Shown: positions 36,350 through 49,061, numbered from the stretch's first letter. The stretch is DNA of 64,000 nucleotides from Antedon mediterranea (GCF_964355755.1 NC_092679.1:19398932-19462931); one strand, 5' to 3'. Numbers and translations are program-made. The notes: generated from the letters alone by a model not told the origin.

Positions 36350-37290
36350 AACATCTTCATAAAATGAAGTTAATTAACATTGTCCTTATAAACCGTTACT
36401 AACCCATGGTGAAACCCTTTCCAAGTTTACTGCCTAACTCTCATTTTGAATTATTTTTTTCATTCAGAAGAAACACAACGCGAGATAAAAAAATGTAGTA
36501 AAATAAATGTTCGCCGTTGTAAATCGCAATAAAAATTCTGGATAAAAAGATAAAACCTACAGTACTGAAAGCTTTTGAAAAAAAACATGCCTACATGAAT
36601 TTGTATGCAGTGTCGGTTGAGGCTTTTCTTATAATAACACTCTTTGTGAGTGTTCGAGTTTGTGGCGAGAGAGTAGGCCCATAAAGATAAATCAATATAC
36701 GCATGCGCATAAGCTAAGGTTGTCGATTCGCATGAATACATTCGACTAGTGGAAATACAGCTTTTTACAATAAGTATAACTCAACTGCTGGTGTGCTGTC
36801 AAAGTCTATAGAAACACGAAACGTGGGGCTGGCCATTAACAGTATTTAAAATTAGGTTTAGAAAAAATAACCACTAGAATTTTTTTTAATGAATTAGTAT
36901 TAAAAAAACTATACATAGATAGGTTTTAGTAAGCTTCAACAAGTGACGATTAGTTAATTAATCAGCGCAACGTGCATGTAATGTATTAGTATGCCAATAC
37001 ATTGTTTCGTGTAATATCTAAATGGCGCCAAAGAAACAAGTTTAACGCAATGGTCTGATAATTTGACGGTATACAGTTATTATGAGAACGCTTACATTGT
37101 TGCGCAGCGTGGACGGCACGAACCCATGGTCAGCTCCAGAGCTACATGCCTGGTAATTATACTGAGACCATCAGTTTCATGTTAAATTTAAGCTGAAATA
37201 ATCAACGAGTACACTCTACAAAGTAAAGTAATATAGTTAGAATGTTACGGCCAACATGGAAGTTAGAAGTACTGTATAGGTATATAACAA
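36350..37290. other. Intergenic, nothing recognised
   Basis: ACGCATGCGCATA palindromic site at about 36700. The minus frame 36460-36741 has no recognisable features. Confidence 0.4.
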
Positions 37291-37291
37291 C

Positions 37292-37400
37292 AACAAGGCG
37301 CCATATACATGGCTGCAGTGGCGTGCTCAAATTTAAGTTAGTGTTTACCGACCGACCGACCGACATAATGAGCTGTAGAGTCGCGTTTGCACGCGACTAA
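37292..37400 (-). repeat. Family-C repeat, full copy
   Basis: CAACAAGGCGCCATATACAT ... CCGACCGACCGACCGACAT ... GTCGCGTTTGCACGCGACTA. The complete 8-bp-stem hairpin is retained at the end. Confidence 0.9.
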
Positions 37401-37404
37401 AAAT

Positions 37405-39150
37405 AATCGCAGTTAAGAATGTGTTTCTGGTAGGCCTATTCAGAAAACAACACAAAATTGTTTACGATATCTCTGTGCTAAAATGCAATTACACCGTCAA
37501 TATTAAGCGAGAAACTGAATGCGTTAAAACTAATAATTATTAGTAATTAGTGTTACCCCACGCTGGAATTTTGTTTTTATAGACTAGGTTCTCTCTCATA
37601 ACGTTGATGAATAATTCCTAAAAGTCTCGCTTCGGTGCGACAGAGACTAATTATCTTCGAACAGTCATCTGTAACCTGCTTTAAGGTGAAAAGTCCATAA
37701 CAATGATTATCTAGCTATAGTACTGTTTTTAACTGAAGAACGTCACTCTGATTTTTTGTTGTTTATAATTAGAAACTTCCGCTCATTACAAAAGGATTAA
37801 AAATTGTAATGTTTTGTTCTTTGACACTCGTTATACTGGATTCCTAGAACAATGTTAAACTATGTTTGATAAATGATACTTGTTGTAACAAAGTGGTACG
37901 TTAAGTGACGTAGTGTGTAGGTTCTAACCCAGGGAAGAATAATTTCACTTTTCCCTGCTATACCAAACAAAGTTAGTAAAAAGATTCTATGAACTTCCGC
38001 GTAAGGTGATATGGCAGGTTGAGGAGGACAGGTATTATGATCACGAAATGCATTTATGATTTTGCTCTTCCATCATCCGATATACATGGTAGATGGATGA
38101 AGTTATTGTATTAACCACGTGACTATGTGGCGTCGGTTTATTTATATATGTTTTTTTTATATTTAAAATAATGTAGACACTTGTAATTTGTTCTTGAGCT
38201 ATGGAGAATTTTGTACTCTGTATTCTTTTTTTCCGAAATAAAAGATGAAATGAAATAAATATTTTGTCACATATGGCGTAACAGACTTGGAGCAATAAGC
38301 TTATGTGATGTATTGAAAGGTTGTTGATGATAACTTAGAATCACGACGGAAAGATTATTATTTCCCCGATTGAGTTTCGTAGCAACGATTAAGCTTTCCG
38401 TAGCAACGATTGGACCCGGAATCAATGCGTTATTACGTTTACATTGAATATTACGTCATAAGGAATTGAAATGTTTATTTATTCAAAGCTATGATTAAAT
38501 ACCATTGCAAATAATAGCGCAAATATTGAAAAGTTGAAGATGGGCCCGTATATGAATATTGAAGATTTCACTTTCATTTGTTTTGTAATACTCTTTATGA
38601 AAGAAAAAGTATCGATACGGGTAAAACGGTTGATAACATAATATTACTCCGTTCAGTGTTCTCGTGTACAAGCTTACCTTATACCTTTCCTCATCGGGCC
38701 GAGTTTCCCATAAGACTACTACAAGGCTCTCCGGTCAATTCTGTTCTTAGCTTCATTCCATGATCTCCAGAAATATATATTTATGTATTTTTGCGTAATA
38801 AAAAGTGTAAACATTTTTAAAATTCAATTTGGCAGATTGTTTTCTTCACTCAAACTAATATCTCATTTCATAATCATTTCATAAGACATTTTATATTATG
38901 ATGTAGGCCAAATAGCAATAGTGAAACATCTTAGCAACTACAGCTAAGTGAATAATAATCAATAGTGTAATGTTCTAATTAAAACATGTCATTTCGTATT
39001 TGGCATTACTTGTGTAAAAATATAGAGTGTGATGACGTCACGTGCGTAGGTGCATTCACCATATACTCTCATTATTAAATTTGGATAACAATAAAAAAAT
39101 ATTTAAATGTGTTACAAAACACTCATACTTGACGTATATGATCTTGTATC
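37405..39150. other. Intergenic, one family-D fragment
   Basis: 38257-38300 carries AATATTTTGTCACATATGGC then ACAGACTTGGAGC, a partial family-D copy, preceded by a GAAATAAAAGATGAAATG tail-like run. TGACGTCA followed by CGTG lies at 39033-39044. Confidence 0.45.
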
Positions 39151-39160
39151 GATTTAGAAT

Positions 39161-39457
39161 TTAATCTAATAGCGGAACTTTTTCCGGTATGATGCCGTCT
39201 ATGTGAAGAGCTATGTTGACATCTATAATTGAATTGTTTTCTTGGATGTTGTTTTTAATGCAATCTAACAACAGGACACTGAGCTCACATTGGCAGAATA
39301 GAAACTCGCAACAGTCCTTTGATCTGATATCTGGCTGCGACAAATACCAACAGTACTGTACTATATTTTCCGCGGCGCGGTGTCTGAACATGGAACAAAT
39401 CGTGTCGCAACCACAGATACACCCTTTGATCTCCGAAGCTCAGCATCCTGTTGCATC
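39161..39457 (-). other. Unassigned cysteine-rich open frame, about 95 codons
   Basis: On the minus strand a frame runs from just after a TGA (about 39457) to the stop at 39161. It has cysteines in the pattern CICGC, IC, YC, DCC, FCQC, DC and otherwise varied composition. An ATG lies at 39391, but most cysteines in the first part precede it, so if real this is an internal or terminal exon. Two other frames over the same DNA are also open for 80-90 codons, which weakens the case. The spacing fits neither the GPB5 knot nor insulin A chains. It lies between copies 3 and 2 on their strand. I assign no function. Confidence 0.2.
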
Positions 39458-39479
39458 AGCATCAAGTTAGGCCTAAAAC

Positions 39480-42400
39480 CGAGGTCGAGGCTCGGTTTTT
39501 GACATTTTTTACTCCCGTTTTTCCACGTTGCATGTTTTTTATTATGTGTTACAACTTTTTTTTTTAAATTATTTCTTCTGGAACCGAATTCATTGATTGA
39601 TTTATGTTTCTCCTGTAGAGTACTGAACTCATGCCACACAACAAGTCTTCGTTACAAAATATTATGGCAGTGAGCCCTCTATCGATATAGCTTAGTATTT
39701 TGTGTGAACTCACGATTGCATGAGTTTTTGCAGATATTTTGAAGTCTTTAATAAATTAGTGGCCTAATGTTTACAAAATAAATCCATTTTTTAAAATAAT
39801 AAATTAAAAGTAATAGTAACCATACATGTTTGTATGGGATGTCTACACGGCCTTAAAAAAAATATCTCATTTCGTATAGAGGCCTTTATCAAACGTAGGC
39901 TACGTGTGTAGCCTAAACGCAGCGCCGAAAAAACATACCGTAGTGCAAAGCCCGGAGTTTTCTCCGGCCACCGAACTAGATGTAGGCTATCGTTTCACTG
40001 TGATTTAAGTTTCAACGGTTATCTCATCATGACTAACCACACTAACAAATGTATTGATGTTTTCAAATATTCAATACATGTTCGTTATGCTTGATGAGAA
40101 ATCCTAGTCGTGAAATAGTTCCATCCCTCTTTTAAACACTTTTTAAACGTTTTCTCCCTTAGACTTCAGATGTCTGGCAATTGATTACTTAAACAAATGT
40201 TTTGAATAACTAGGGCATGTTTGTTAGTAACCAGTTTATCTTGCCTACTGTTGCAATGATGATTTGCCAGAGGAGGTTTTGGTAGTATAGACTTAATGTG
40301 ATTGTTCTATTTTAATGTTCTTAGAAATAGTTGTTTGACAAATGCCGCTTTCATTCGTCAATGTATTTTTGTACACAATACTGACTATAAACTGTATTTA
40401 AGTAAATTAATGTTTTGATGTAATGGGAAAAGTATGTAAATGGACCGTAGGCCCTACACTCCCAACATACAGACTTCCATGAAATGGAGTTGACTGCAAC
40501 TGAGACTGTAAGCTAATTCTGTTCGAAAGGACTCAAAACATATACCGATGCTTTGGTGGTTATCCTAGTGACACGCGAGACCCATCCATTTGTATTGCTT
40601 CCTCGCATTACACTCGATGAATACACGCGAGTATCCTATGTGGTATTATGTAGATTTGATGTGAACGTGTGGTTTATGTAATACATTAATCTTGTTCTGT
40701 CGCATGGAAAGTTCCCAGAGATTATACTCGGCTTGTATCTAAGACAGATGAGTGTCAAATAAGTTCGTGACGTAACAGACGATAGGTGGCGCCTTCTGAA
40801 AGTCTCCTTTTCCAACGTTTGTAGATGAATCTTTTCAGTAGATTATCATTGAACGAATTTAAATTCTAGTTTCATTTCCATCAGACATAATACAAGTGAT
40901 TATTTGGAATCTATCAAGTACATTAAAGTCAATTATTACCTCTTTCCAGACTTTTTAACATGAGCTTGATGATAGGTGGCGCCCTACAAATCATCAGTTT
41001 AAAAACGTTTTTCACAGTAGTTTTGTCACTTTCTTGTAGACTAAACTGATTGGACCGTTTTTTAATAGGCGTGGATAAGACATTTAATGTTTACTACTAT
41101 GTTCAGGAAATATAAATGTTATGTTCTGCTGTTTTGCAATACTCTGTAAAATCATCACTTTCTTGAAAATCAATGTTATTGTATAGAAAGGGCGAGCACT
41201 ACTAAATTTGGATGCAAAATTGCCTCGAAAAATGAAACGAATACGTAATACAAACCTATAGATAGAACGTGTTTGTCGTTAATAATCGGTCACTTTATGT
41301 CTTGCTTACTAAGTAAACGTCCGTCTCATAATATAAATTGCTCAAACCGAATACAGTTGATATTCCGTCAGTTTTGTTATGTAGACATAGTCAGTCATTA
41401 TCGCTTATCTGGTCAGTGATGTGACACTATCTTGTTATTTGACTGTTAGTCAATTGGTCGCCCGATGATCGGTTGGTCAGTCATTCGATTAATGATTGGT
41501 CCTAGCTTTTCATTTATCAATTTCTTTTAATTAATCATGGATCAATTGTTAGTTAGACAGTTTTTTCATATTATATCTTCTTTGTACTAATTGTTATTGT
41601 GCTTTGCATGTTCTTTATATTGTTGACAGTTTTCAAAACAAATCTCTATTATCGTAATTCATGGACAAATAAATATAATATGACATTTTGAGAAGATTTT
41701 AATTGTGCTGTTATAGAAACTGCAAAATAATTCCACAACCAACTTCCTCCTTCTTCTTCGATCGTCAACTGGCTGCTAGCACCAAATAATCTAAGCCCGT
41801 CACGAATACTTTTAAAACTAGCAGTCATAAGCCAGGGACGTCATACTCACACTTACCAATTTAAAAAGAAAAGATTTTAAAGTATTTGAAAAACATTTGA
41901 GGATTAAATTTTGAATAATAAAAATCATTTCTTTTTCTACGAGAATCGTTTCAAGAAAAGATTTGCAGAAACATCAATTTATAGCTTACAGATGTCATAG
42001 TTTTCTCCACTTGTTTCAGGCCTGCTGTCCATCGGGTATTGAAGTTGACGCATGCGTAAAACAGCTGTAGGCCTGTTTGTATGTATAACGTTTGTGCTTT
42101 AAATTTGTTTGGTTGGTATATTAGGTTGGTATATTAAGAGGCGTTTTCGTTAAGCGTGTCATACAAAGTAACTCCACCCAACGCAAAAGTGCCTAATCTC
42201 CTCTAACGGGTGATTATTAGCATACTCTTGCAAGTTATTTTCTATGACGTCAGCTCGATAGTAAAGAGGCACTTAAAGCACGGATGACATTTACGCATGC
42301 GCATATTAGTATAATATTACTGCTCATTATTTCAAAAATGCTTGTCACAAATTGATATATTGATATAATGTATTAATCCTATTACTTTTCGTTGCATCTC

Positions 42401-43090
42401 GAAGAAGACCTCTACGTAAGTAGAGCGATTTCTCTATTTAGAGGTCAATGTGGCATAGATTTGTTTATTGCGCGCCCATTCTCACCCGCCATCCGTTCCT
42501 ATTTTAGATCTACAGATAATCATTAATAATATGAGCAATGGTAATTGCATTGTTACTGTTTAGGTATGGCGGTTTGACTTTCATAATCTTTGTCAAATAG
42601 ATCAGTGCAAAACATGACAAGACACTTTAAATTTGTTCATTCCAATCGGTTTATCTAAATGAGGTTAGATTTGATTATTATATTATTATGCGCTTTTTAG
42701 TACGTTTTTCCACAACGCAGAAACAAAATAAAGTTTACTACAGGTCTTTCTCAGTCAAAATGTTTGTTTATAATGAAGGAATGCTGAGATTTGTTTCATT
42801 ATGTATCGGGCGAAACTCATCGATATTGCCTATGGTTTTGGAAATGTGTAAGGGAGTGAAAAGAATCGCAGCCTCGGATCTGACTACTCCTATATTTTTC
42901 ATTAATGGCTATAGATACATACCATTACTTTGGCTAGCATTGATATATTGGTGGCGTTACAGAACTGTATTAAATCTCGAGTTACCTGTATCTTAAATAG
43001 GACAGAAATATTTAATAGCACGCCCTCTGTTGGTCTCTGTCATTTGCTACGTATTTCGGTCAATTTATGAGCGCTTAATTTCTATTTTTG
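39480..43090. other. Intergenic, 3.6 kb, no gene or repeat family identified
   Basis: GATAGGTGGCGCC occurs twice (about 40781 and 40972). TGACGTCA at 42245-42252 is followed by ACGCATGCGCATA at about 42291, together a possible promoter-like cluster. The plus frame 42688-42996 (102 codons) has two hydrophobic stretches but no recognisable domain. Confidence 0.4.
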
Positions 43091-43099
43091 TATTGAAAG

Positions 43100-43270
43100 T
43101 TAGCAACTTATAATACTGAATACTGAATACTGAAATGCTTTATTTGTCCATCATCATCATAAAATAACAACAGAAAATCTTCTTGAAGATTGACAATTAT
43201 TAGTACAAAAATAAATAGATATGCAAAGTATGTACACACACATAATTGCACAACAAAAAAATGAAAATAA
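43100..43270 (-). repeat. Probable retroelement 3' end with ATTCAGT microsatellite tail
   Basis: On the minus strand: TGTCAATCTTCAAGAAGATT ... GATGATGATGGACAAATAAA then GCATTTCAGTATTCAGTATTC. An AATAAA followed by a short tandem tail is typical of non-LTR element ends. Confidence 0.45.
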
Positions 43271-43844
43271 AAATAAGTTATGAAACACGGTGTAAAAATG
43301 ACTAGGTATTAAAATTGAATAGGATTCAGGAGATTAAAATAGTTTAAAACAGCTTTAAAAGGATTAAAAGCAGCTTTAAAAGGATTCAAACCATTAGAAG
43401 TACATTATGATGAATTAAACTGTACATGTATTGAGTTAATGAGCAAAATGGTGTCCTTAAATGCATTTTGAGTCGCTGTCTGCACTAGTAAATCATTTAC
43501 AGTTTACACGATACATTGTATATGTCTCTACTTATTATTTATTATTTTTTAGCCTACGGTTGTTCTAATAAACAGTATTTTACACAGAGTAAATTACTAT
43601 ACATTTCGGTAATCACAACACTTGTAAAAGTGTTTATGTTTTCATTAGGACTAAAGTATTAATAGGCACGTTCGTAGAAAATGACGTCTCAATTTTAAAG
43701 ATTAGTTAGTAATGAAAGTTCTACTACTATCGAATTACTTATATAGTTCTCATTAGGACGCATGCGCAAGGATGTATAGCCCGTGAAAGCAATCAAACAA
43801 TCACACGCGATAGTTGGGATAATACTGTAGGCCCATAATGTAGT

Positions 43845-44176
43845 TCCCCTGAAAAATAATTTTTAAATTTTTGTTGTTGAATATGCCATTTTAATGTTAC
43901 ATAATAGTTATCCACTTTGACCAAAAATTGGATGTAAACACAATTTATTATACCTGAAGAAACTGTAATTTAAAGCAAAAAAATTTTCAAATTGGCTGCC
44001 AGCCAATGGATTTTTGGTCGAATATAACTATTTATTATATTATTTTATAAATGAAAACATTATTTGTTTTTGTTTTTTTTCTATGGAAGTGATTAAGCTT
44101 ATTAAATTACAAAATCCCCTAATCAAAGTCTGATTTAATTAACCTTCATTTTTCATTAAAGGACAATACATCTTTA
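43845..44176. mobile_element. Family-E element, long copy
   Basis: GTTCCCCTGAAAAATAATTT start, AATATGCCATTTTAATGTTA, CTTTGACCAAAAATTGGAT, and end GGACAATACATCTTTAA. The 5' terminal TTAA is eroded. Confidence 0.8.
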
Positions 44177-44184
44177 AGGAAGGT

Positions 44185-44870
44185 ACGCGCAATTCATTCT
44201 TGAAACCATGTATGGCGTTAGAGAATTATGCGTTCGTTTGAGGTGCAAAGTTATGGATTGGTGTGTACTGCATGACGATTGGTGTGTACTGCATGATAAA
44301 TGTGAACTGAAGGCAGAGGAGGCGTTCCATACAAAGTGACTCACTTTTTGCCTTTTCCCTTGCTTGCTCATTCACTGATGTAGTTATACAGTAAATCAAC
44401 AGCTTAATAAATAACAACATCTTGTAAATCATATCGTATTAAGCGCGCTTAGCAAAAAAAAAATCATTTTTTGTTTTCTTTAAGTCATGCCTTTTTTTAG
44501 TCCATTCCATAAGATAAAAAGAACTGGTTTAATAATTAAAGCATCGGTGTTTCACTTAAGCACTTCTTAAATATCTTGACTTAAGTAAAATCAGGCTCCT
44601 AAAACCTTCCACATCCTTTCCCCTGGTCACATTTTGTCTACGTATTGCTTTAAATATTGATAAATACTAATCCTGAACTGTATTGTATTACTTTATCAAT
44701 CAGTGAAAAGCAATCTTCATCTAAAAAAAACACATGTTTCCAGACCCATGGGATGCTCGAGTATAAAATAAACTTTTTTTCTGATTAAAATTGCATAAAT
44801 ATTTTATTTTTAGAGCATATGAAGCCATAAATCTCCTCCCACACTGAGTTCAGATAATCGGGCTGTTGTA
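44185..44870. other. Intergenic, short duplication only
   Basis: GATTGGTGTGTACTGCATGA is tandemly duplicated at about 44256-44297. The overlapping minus frames 44174-44371 and 44226-44432 are products of this. Confidence 0.5.
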
Positions 44871-44872
44871 TA

Positions 44873-45156
44873 TTGAGCCACTAGGACGCAACTAAGGACG
44901 TAAGCGAAACGAATTGACCAATCACAAGTGGCAGTTTGAATAATCCATCGCTTTTGATTGGTCAATTCACCTGCGTTGCGGCTTACTTCCTTGCGGATAG
45001 CCAAGCTTTGGATGGAACGCAAGAACGTATTCCATGTAACGCGATAATTTAACCAATAACAAGCGATAGTTTGAATTATCCATCACTTGTGATCAAATCG
45101 CTTGGTTTGCGCGAACGTACACATCTTTGTGTTGCGTTCTAGTGGGAAACAAGATT
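44873..45156. mobile_element. Two adjacent degenerate family-A MITEs
   Basis: The first (44873 to about 45007) has GAGCCACTAGGACGCAAC and ends ATAGCCAAGCTTTG. The second (about 45005-45156) starts GAACGCAAGAACG and ends GTTCTAGTGGGAAACAAGAT. Both retain CAATCACAAG and its inverted partner. Confidence 0.75.
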
Positions 45157-45330
45157 AAAGTCGTTTATTTAGGAAAATGTAGAGTCATAAAAGAAAATAG
45201 AATATTGATAATTATATAACACCTATATAAATTCCTGTCATTTGATTGGACGAATGTGGGTCACATGGCGTGCAATAGTACGCACTATTCAACGATCGTT
45301 AAATAGTACTTTTTGAAACATTTTTGTTTG

Positions 45331-45512
45331 TTATTTAGATGTTATATAAAACAAATAATGAATGTTTTGTATTCGTGTAATGGTACAAATAATGGCACTT
45401 GGTGAATGATGAAAGGTTATATCAACTCGGCTTTGCCTCGTTGATCCTTTCATCATTCACCTCGTGCCATTATTTGTACCATTGCACTCATAAACATTCA
45501 TTATTTGTATAC
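45331..45512. mobile_element. Palindromic element K
   Basis: CAAATAATGAATGTTTTG ... GGTACAAATAATGGCACTTG ... GAATGATGAAAGG is mirrored after a short loop by CCTTTCATCATTCACCTCGT ... CATTATTTGTACCATTGCA ... ACATTCATTATTTG. The arms are about 75 bp with few mismatches. Single copy in this window. Confidence 0.85.
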
Positions 45513-45582
45513 TATACTATTATAAAACATATTCTATATTAAGGGACCCAACAGAATTTCTATTCAATAGTGGTGTTCCTTA

Positions 45583-45727
45583 AGCTTGGTTCCCACAAGG
45601 ACGTAAACGCAATGCAGGCGTGTTAACCAAAGACAAGCGACAGTTCGAATAATCCATCGCTTGTGATTGGTCAACTCACTTACGTTGCGCCAACATCCTT
45701 GCGTTGCGTCCTAGTGGGAACCAATCT
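45583..45727. mobile_element. Family-A MITE, 145 bp, TTA/TTA
   Basis: AGCTTGGTTCCCACAAGGAC to CTAGTGGGAACCAATCT, with TTA at 45580-45582 and 45728-45730. About 34 bp shorter than the 179-bp copies. Confidence 0.9.
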
Positions 45728-46274
45728 TTACTGGACGTTTGCCGTTTCCACTCGTTCGTTTCGCATGAAATGGTCTCTTTAAATGTCTCCTACATAATGG
45801 AGTATCCCAATGGAGATTACTGTATTTTATTAGACAGGGTTTATTAAACCACCAGTCGTCTAGTGGATGCGTTCACAGTGAAGGTAGTTTAAAGAGTTGT
45901 TCATCTTTCTAGGCCACACTGTAAGAGTATAATGATTCAATGAACCTTTTTAGTTCAAATAACAACTAGAACATCTCTATAACTCTTCCTACCATCGATC
46001 GATTCATACATCGATGACGAGTATCAGTTACATTGCATTTTGAATTTTATTATAAAGCCCCAAACAATTGCATTGAGAATAAATAACACGTACAATAAAC
46101 AAATTCGCTGAGACCTATATTAAACCGATTAACCGGTTGTTTCTTACCATCACTGATTTATCATCGTCAATATCAAATTCGTATAGATATTCACGTAAAG
46201 TTTTGAGTATCAATTAATTGAATATCTAGGAAATGAATTTATGGTCGTTACCTGGTGGATAAAATTCAGATACA

Positions 46275-46420
46275 TCTAACATATGAAACGAAATTCTGAG
46301 ATTGTTTTACTTATGCTCACGTTTTGTACGCTATATATATATTATTATATACGAAACAAAATTCTGTGATTGTTTTATTTAGGCCTATGCACACGCTATA
46401 TATTAATTATTATACTCCCT
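46275..46420. repeat. Roughly 75-bp tandem duplication
   Basis: GAAACGAAATTCTGAGATTG and GAAACAAAATTCTGTGATTG are each followed by TTTTA(C/T)TTA..., a CACG block and GCTATATAT. Confidence 0.7.
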
Positions 46421-46668
46421 GCATCCGAATCGAAATATTTGGCTGTGTAAGAAACGCACTTTCAGAAAACATAATATCAATAATTATCTGATTATTCTGA
46501 GATAATGGTTATTAATAATAGTCAACACATGTGGATACTAAAACTAATTAGTTATAATTTTGTTTCACGGGTAACGCAGCATTGGTCACATCACACGTAT
46601 CTACTTAAAACACGGAAAATAAAAATTAATTTTATAAAAACATTCAAACCAGACAGGTGGTAATTTAT

Positions 46669-46803
46669 GTTCCAGACTGCATTTCGATTTCATATTTTGT
46701 AAAAAGATACATGTTTTGGCACACATGGCGTTCCATACGTATAATACGTCAGCCCATTGGAATACTGTACAGCACAAACTAAACTACAGACTTGGGGCAA
46801 GTC
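46669..46803 (+). repeat. Family-D repeat
   Basis: GTTCCAGACTGC start, TTTTGGCACACATGGCGTTC core, CAGACTTGGGGCAAGTC end. Confidence 0.85.
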
Positions 46804-46809
46804 GATAAA

Positions 46810-47915
46810 GCAACATAGATGGCCTACAAACCAAGTTGTCATTAGATAAGATCTAACCGACTATTGCAAGTCAGTTAAATACAAGTCTAGGTGCATTATA
46901 TGAAATACATGTTATCTCTGTCAGTGTCAGTAGCTTCTATTTGCAGACAAGGTATGACGTTAACATGTGTATCAATTTATTTCTACGATACCCAATGCAC
47001 GACAACTAATGACATCTGACGAATCGGATGAATCAAGCGTGTGGAACGGATTTAAGCTGATCCGAATCGTATCAGAGTTACATCCGATAATGTTAACTCC
47101 GATAATAACTCCGATATGTTTTATCCGGTGTTTTCACTGTGGATGACATGTTCCCTTTTATTCTTTATAAACAGGACCATATGTAAAACAGGTGATAAAT
47201 CTATACCTGATATGTTTTTAACCTGTATAAATATGTTTTAAATAAAAAATAAATAATAATAATAATAATAATATTAATAGAAACACAGCGATTATAATGA
47301 AAACGTTTAGTGTGGTCAGGTAATTAATTGTGCAGTTTTTTTTGTTGTCATTATTGAAGTAATGGTCATGCCTGTGGCCATTCATGAATATTACACGGTA
47401 TCAGTGAATCCGTTTTGTACTAACAAACCCGTGTTGTAGCAACGAACATGTTACTCGTGATTATCTGCCAAAACAAGCCATTACTAAAGGCAATGAAAAC
47501 ACAATTATGACTCAAAGAGTAATGGATGAACCTGCTTCAGATATTAGAATATTAAAACTTAATTGTCACACTTCCAAGTAGCAAATTAATATATTTCTGT
47601 ATTTGAGTGATTGAATATGTATTACTCCCATACAAATATGTTATGGAACATTTACGCCGGCGTTACACTACCGTGATAAATCAATAACGAGTTTTTTTAG
47701 TTGTATTCAACGTTATTGTTATTTTTTGTCATGTCATTTTACTAGAGCATTATGATCTGTTACTCTCAAATCTTAAAGAGGTATTTATATTCGAATCATT
47801 GTATTTGGCCTACATATTGTTCATTTAATGCTTACACGCCTTGAGGTGGTTGTAATATATTTAATCGCATTTAAACCGTAATAATTCAAGTCGTGTCGTA
47901 GGCGGGGTCGAACAC
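46810..47915. other. Intergenic, AAT microsatellite only
   Basis: (AAT)n at about 47250-47272. A repeated TCCGATAA(T/C) motif at 47085-47130. Confidence 0.45.
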
Positions 47916-47920
47916 ACTTT

Positions 47921-47999
47921 TTACAGCTCACTATGTTGGTCGGTCGTTCGGTAAACACTAACTTAAACACGCGAATGCAGCCATGTGTATGGCCTTGTT
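47921..47999 (+). repeat. Family-C repeat, 5' truncated
   Basis: CAGCTCACTATGTTGGTCGG, short array, AACACTAACTTAAACACGCG and the GCCATGTGTATGGC hairpin. Confidence 0.85.
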
Positions 48000-48121
48000 T
48001 GTACATGGAAATGATGGGAGCCATTTTTAGCGACAAAATTCTTGCAATTTCCAAGTCTCATCCTCACAACAACCATGGGCGTGGTCTATACAGCCTCTTG
48101 GATACGTCACTATCACTATAA

Positions 48122-48258
48122 AGTTTGGTTCCCACTAGGACGCAAAGGGCAAGGACTTAATAAACGCAACGTAATGTAATTTGACCACCAATCATGAAGC
48201 GATTGATGATGGTCAAATAACTGGCGTTGCGCTTACGCGCGCCCACGCGTTGCGTCTA
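48122..48258. mobile_element. Family-A MITE, partly degenerate
   Basis: TAA at 48119-48121 then AGTTTGGTTCCCACTAGGAC. The 3' end is worn (CGCGTTGCGTCTATAAAA) and lacks GGGAACC. Confidence 0.8.
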
Positions 48259-48261
48259 TAA

Positions 48262-48857
48262 AATAAAAACAAAGCGTTAGGCCATAGGTTTTTATTTATC
48301 GTAATACTAATATATGTTGTTATAACTTAAATCGAATAACATCGAATTTAAATTCTTGTAAATGGACTTTAAAAAATCCATATCCTTCATTCGTGTTATT
48401 TTACATTAAGTGGTATCGAGTTAGAAAAACGTTTATAATGTGTTAATGTTTAGTAACAAAACCCACTAAGACGCTCAAAGCTTTTGATAATCAAAAACAT
48501 TTATTTCATTTCAAGAACACAACTTTCAAAAATGAATAGAATAATTAAGAGTTTGTTGTTAGATAGTTGGAGGTTTGTTATTGTTGAATATCCATGCCGC
48601 AAATTGGCGACGGTACGTTTGTACAAGCGTTGTTTAGCAGTTCTTCAGGTATACGTGTCTACAATTAGCTTTAAATTTCAAGTTTGCAGAAATCAAAGTA
48701 AATCCACGTTATCTAGAATAAATAGATGGATTTTGTTCATGGTCTATTTTCCCGGCTATAGATAGTTGCCTGTGAGTTATGTGCACGCAGAGGTTGTCTT
48801 GGAAGCTGCAATAGTAACTGATCTGTCCATGGTGTCTGCTATTCGCCCGGCAACCGA
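48262..48857. other. 3' flank of GPB5 copy 2
   Basis: AT-rich, with an unrecognised plus frame (48484-48765). It should include the 3' UTR of GPB5 copy 2. Confidence 0.4.
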
Positions 48858-49061
48858 TTATACGTAGTTGTCTGGGCGGTATGCGTACGCCGATTCTGAA
48901 GAACTTGGCGCTTTACATACGCATGTGACTGCGTTTATATACGTGTACGTTGGGTCTACGCCATTTGCACAATTGCTCAGTGTTTTTGTAGCCGTCGTGT
49001 ATGTATCATAGTAACACATAGGATGGAAGGCGGCCGTGTACGGAGGTTCCAACTCCGGAAT
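48858..49061 (-). other. GPB5: GPB5 copy 2 coding exon 2
   Basis: 204 bp, 67 codons plus TAA. The acceptor TTTTTTCTTTCAG is strong. It begins IPELEPPY. This stretch is clearly richer in G+C than the flanking intron, as expected for coding sequence. Confidence 0.83.

Noticed and set aside
42688-42996. 102-codon plus frame as a membrane protein gene
   Set aside because: Two hydrophobic patches but no domain, no convincing splice or polyadenylation context and AT-driven composition; kept only as a remark.
48484-48765. 93-codon plus frame
   Set aside because: Basic, no domain, antisense to the probable 3' UTR of GPB5 copy 2.
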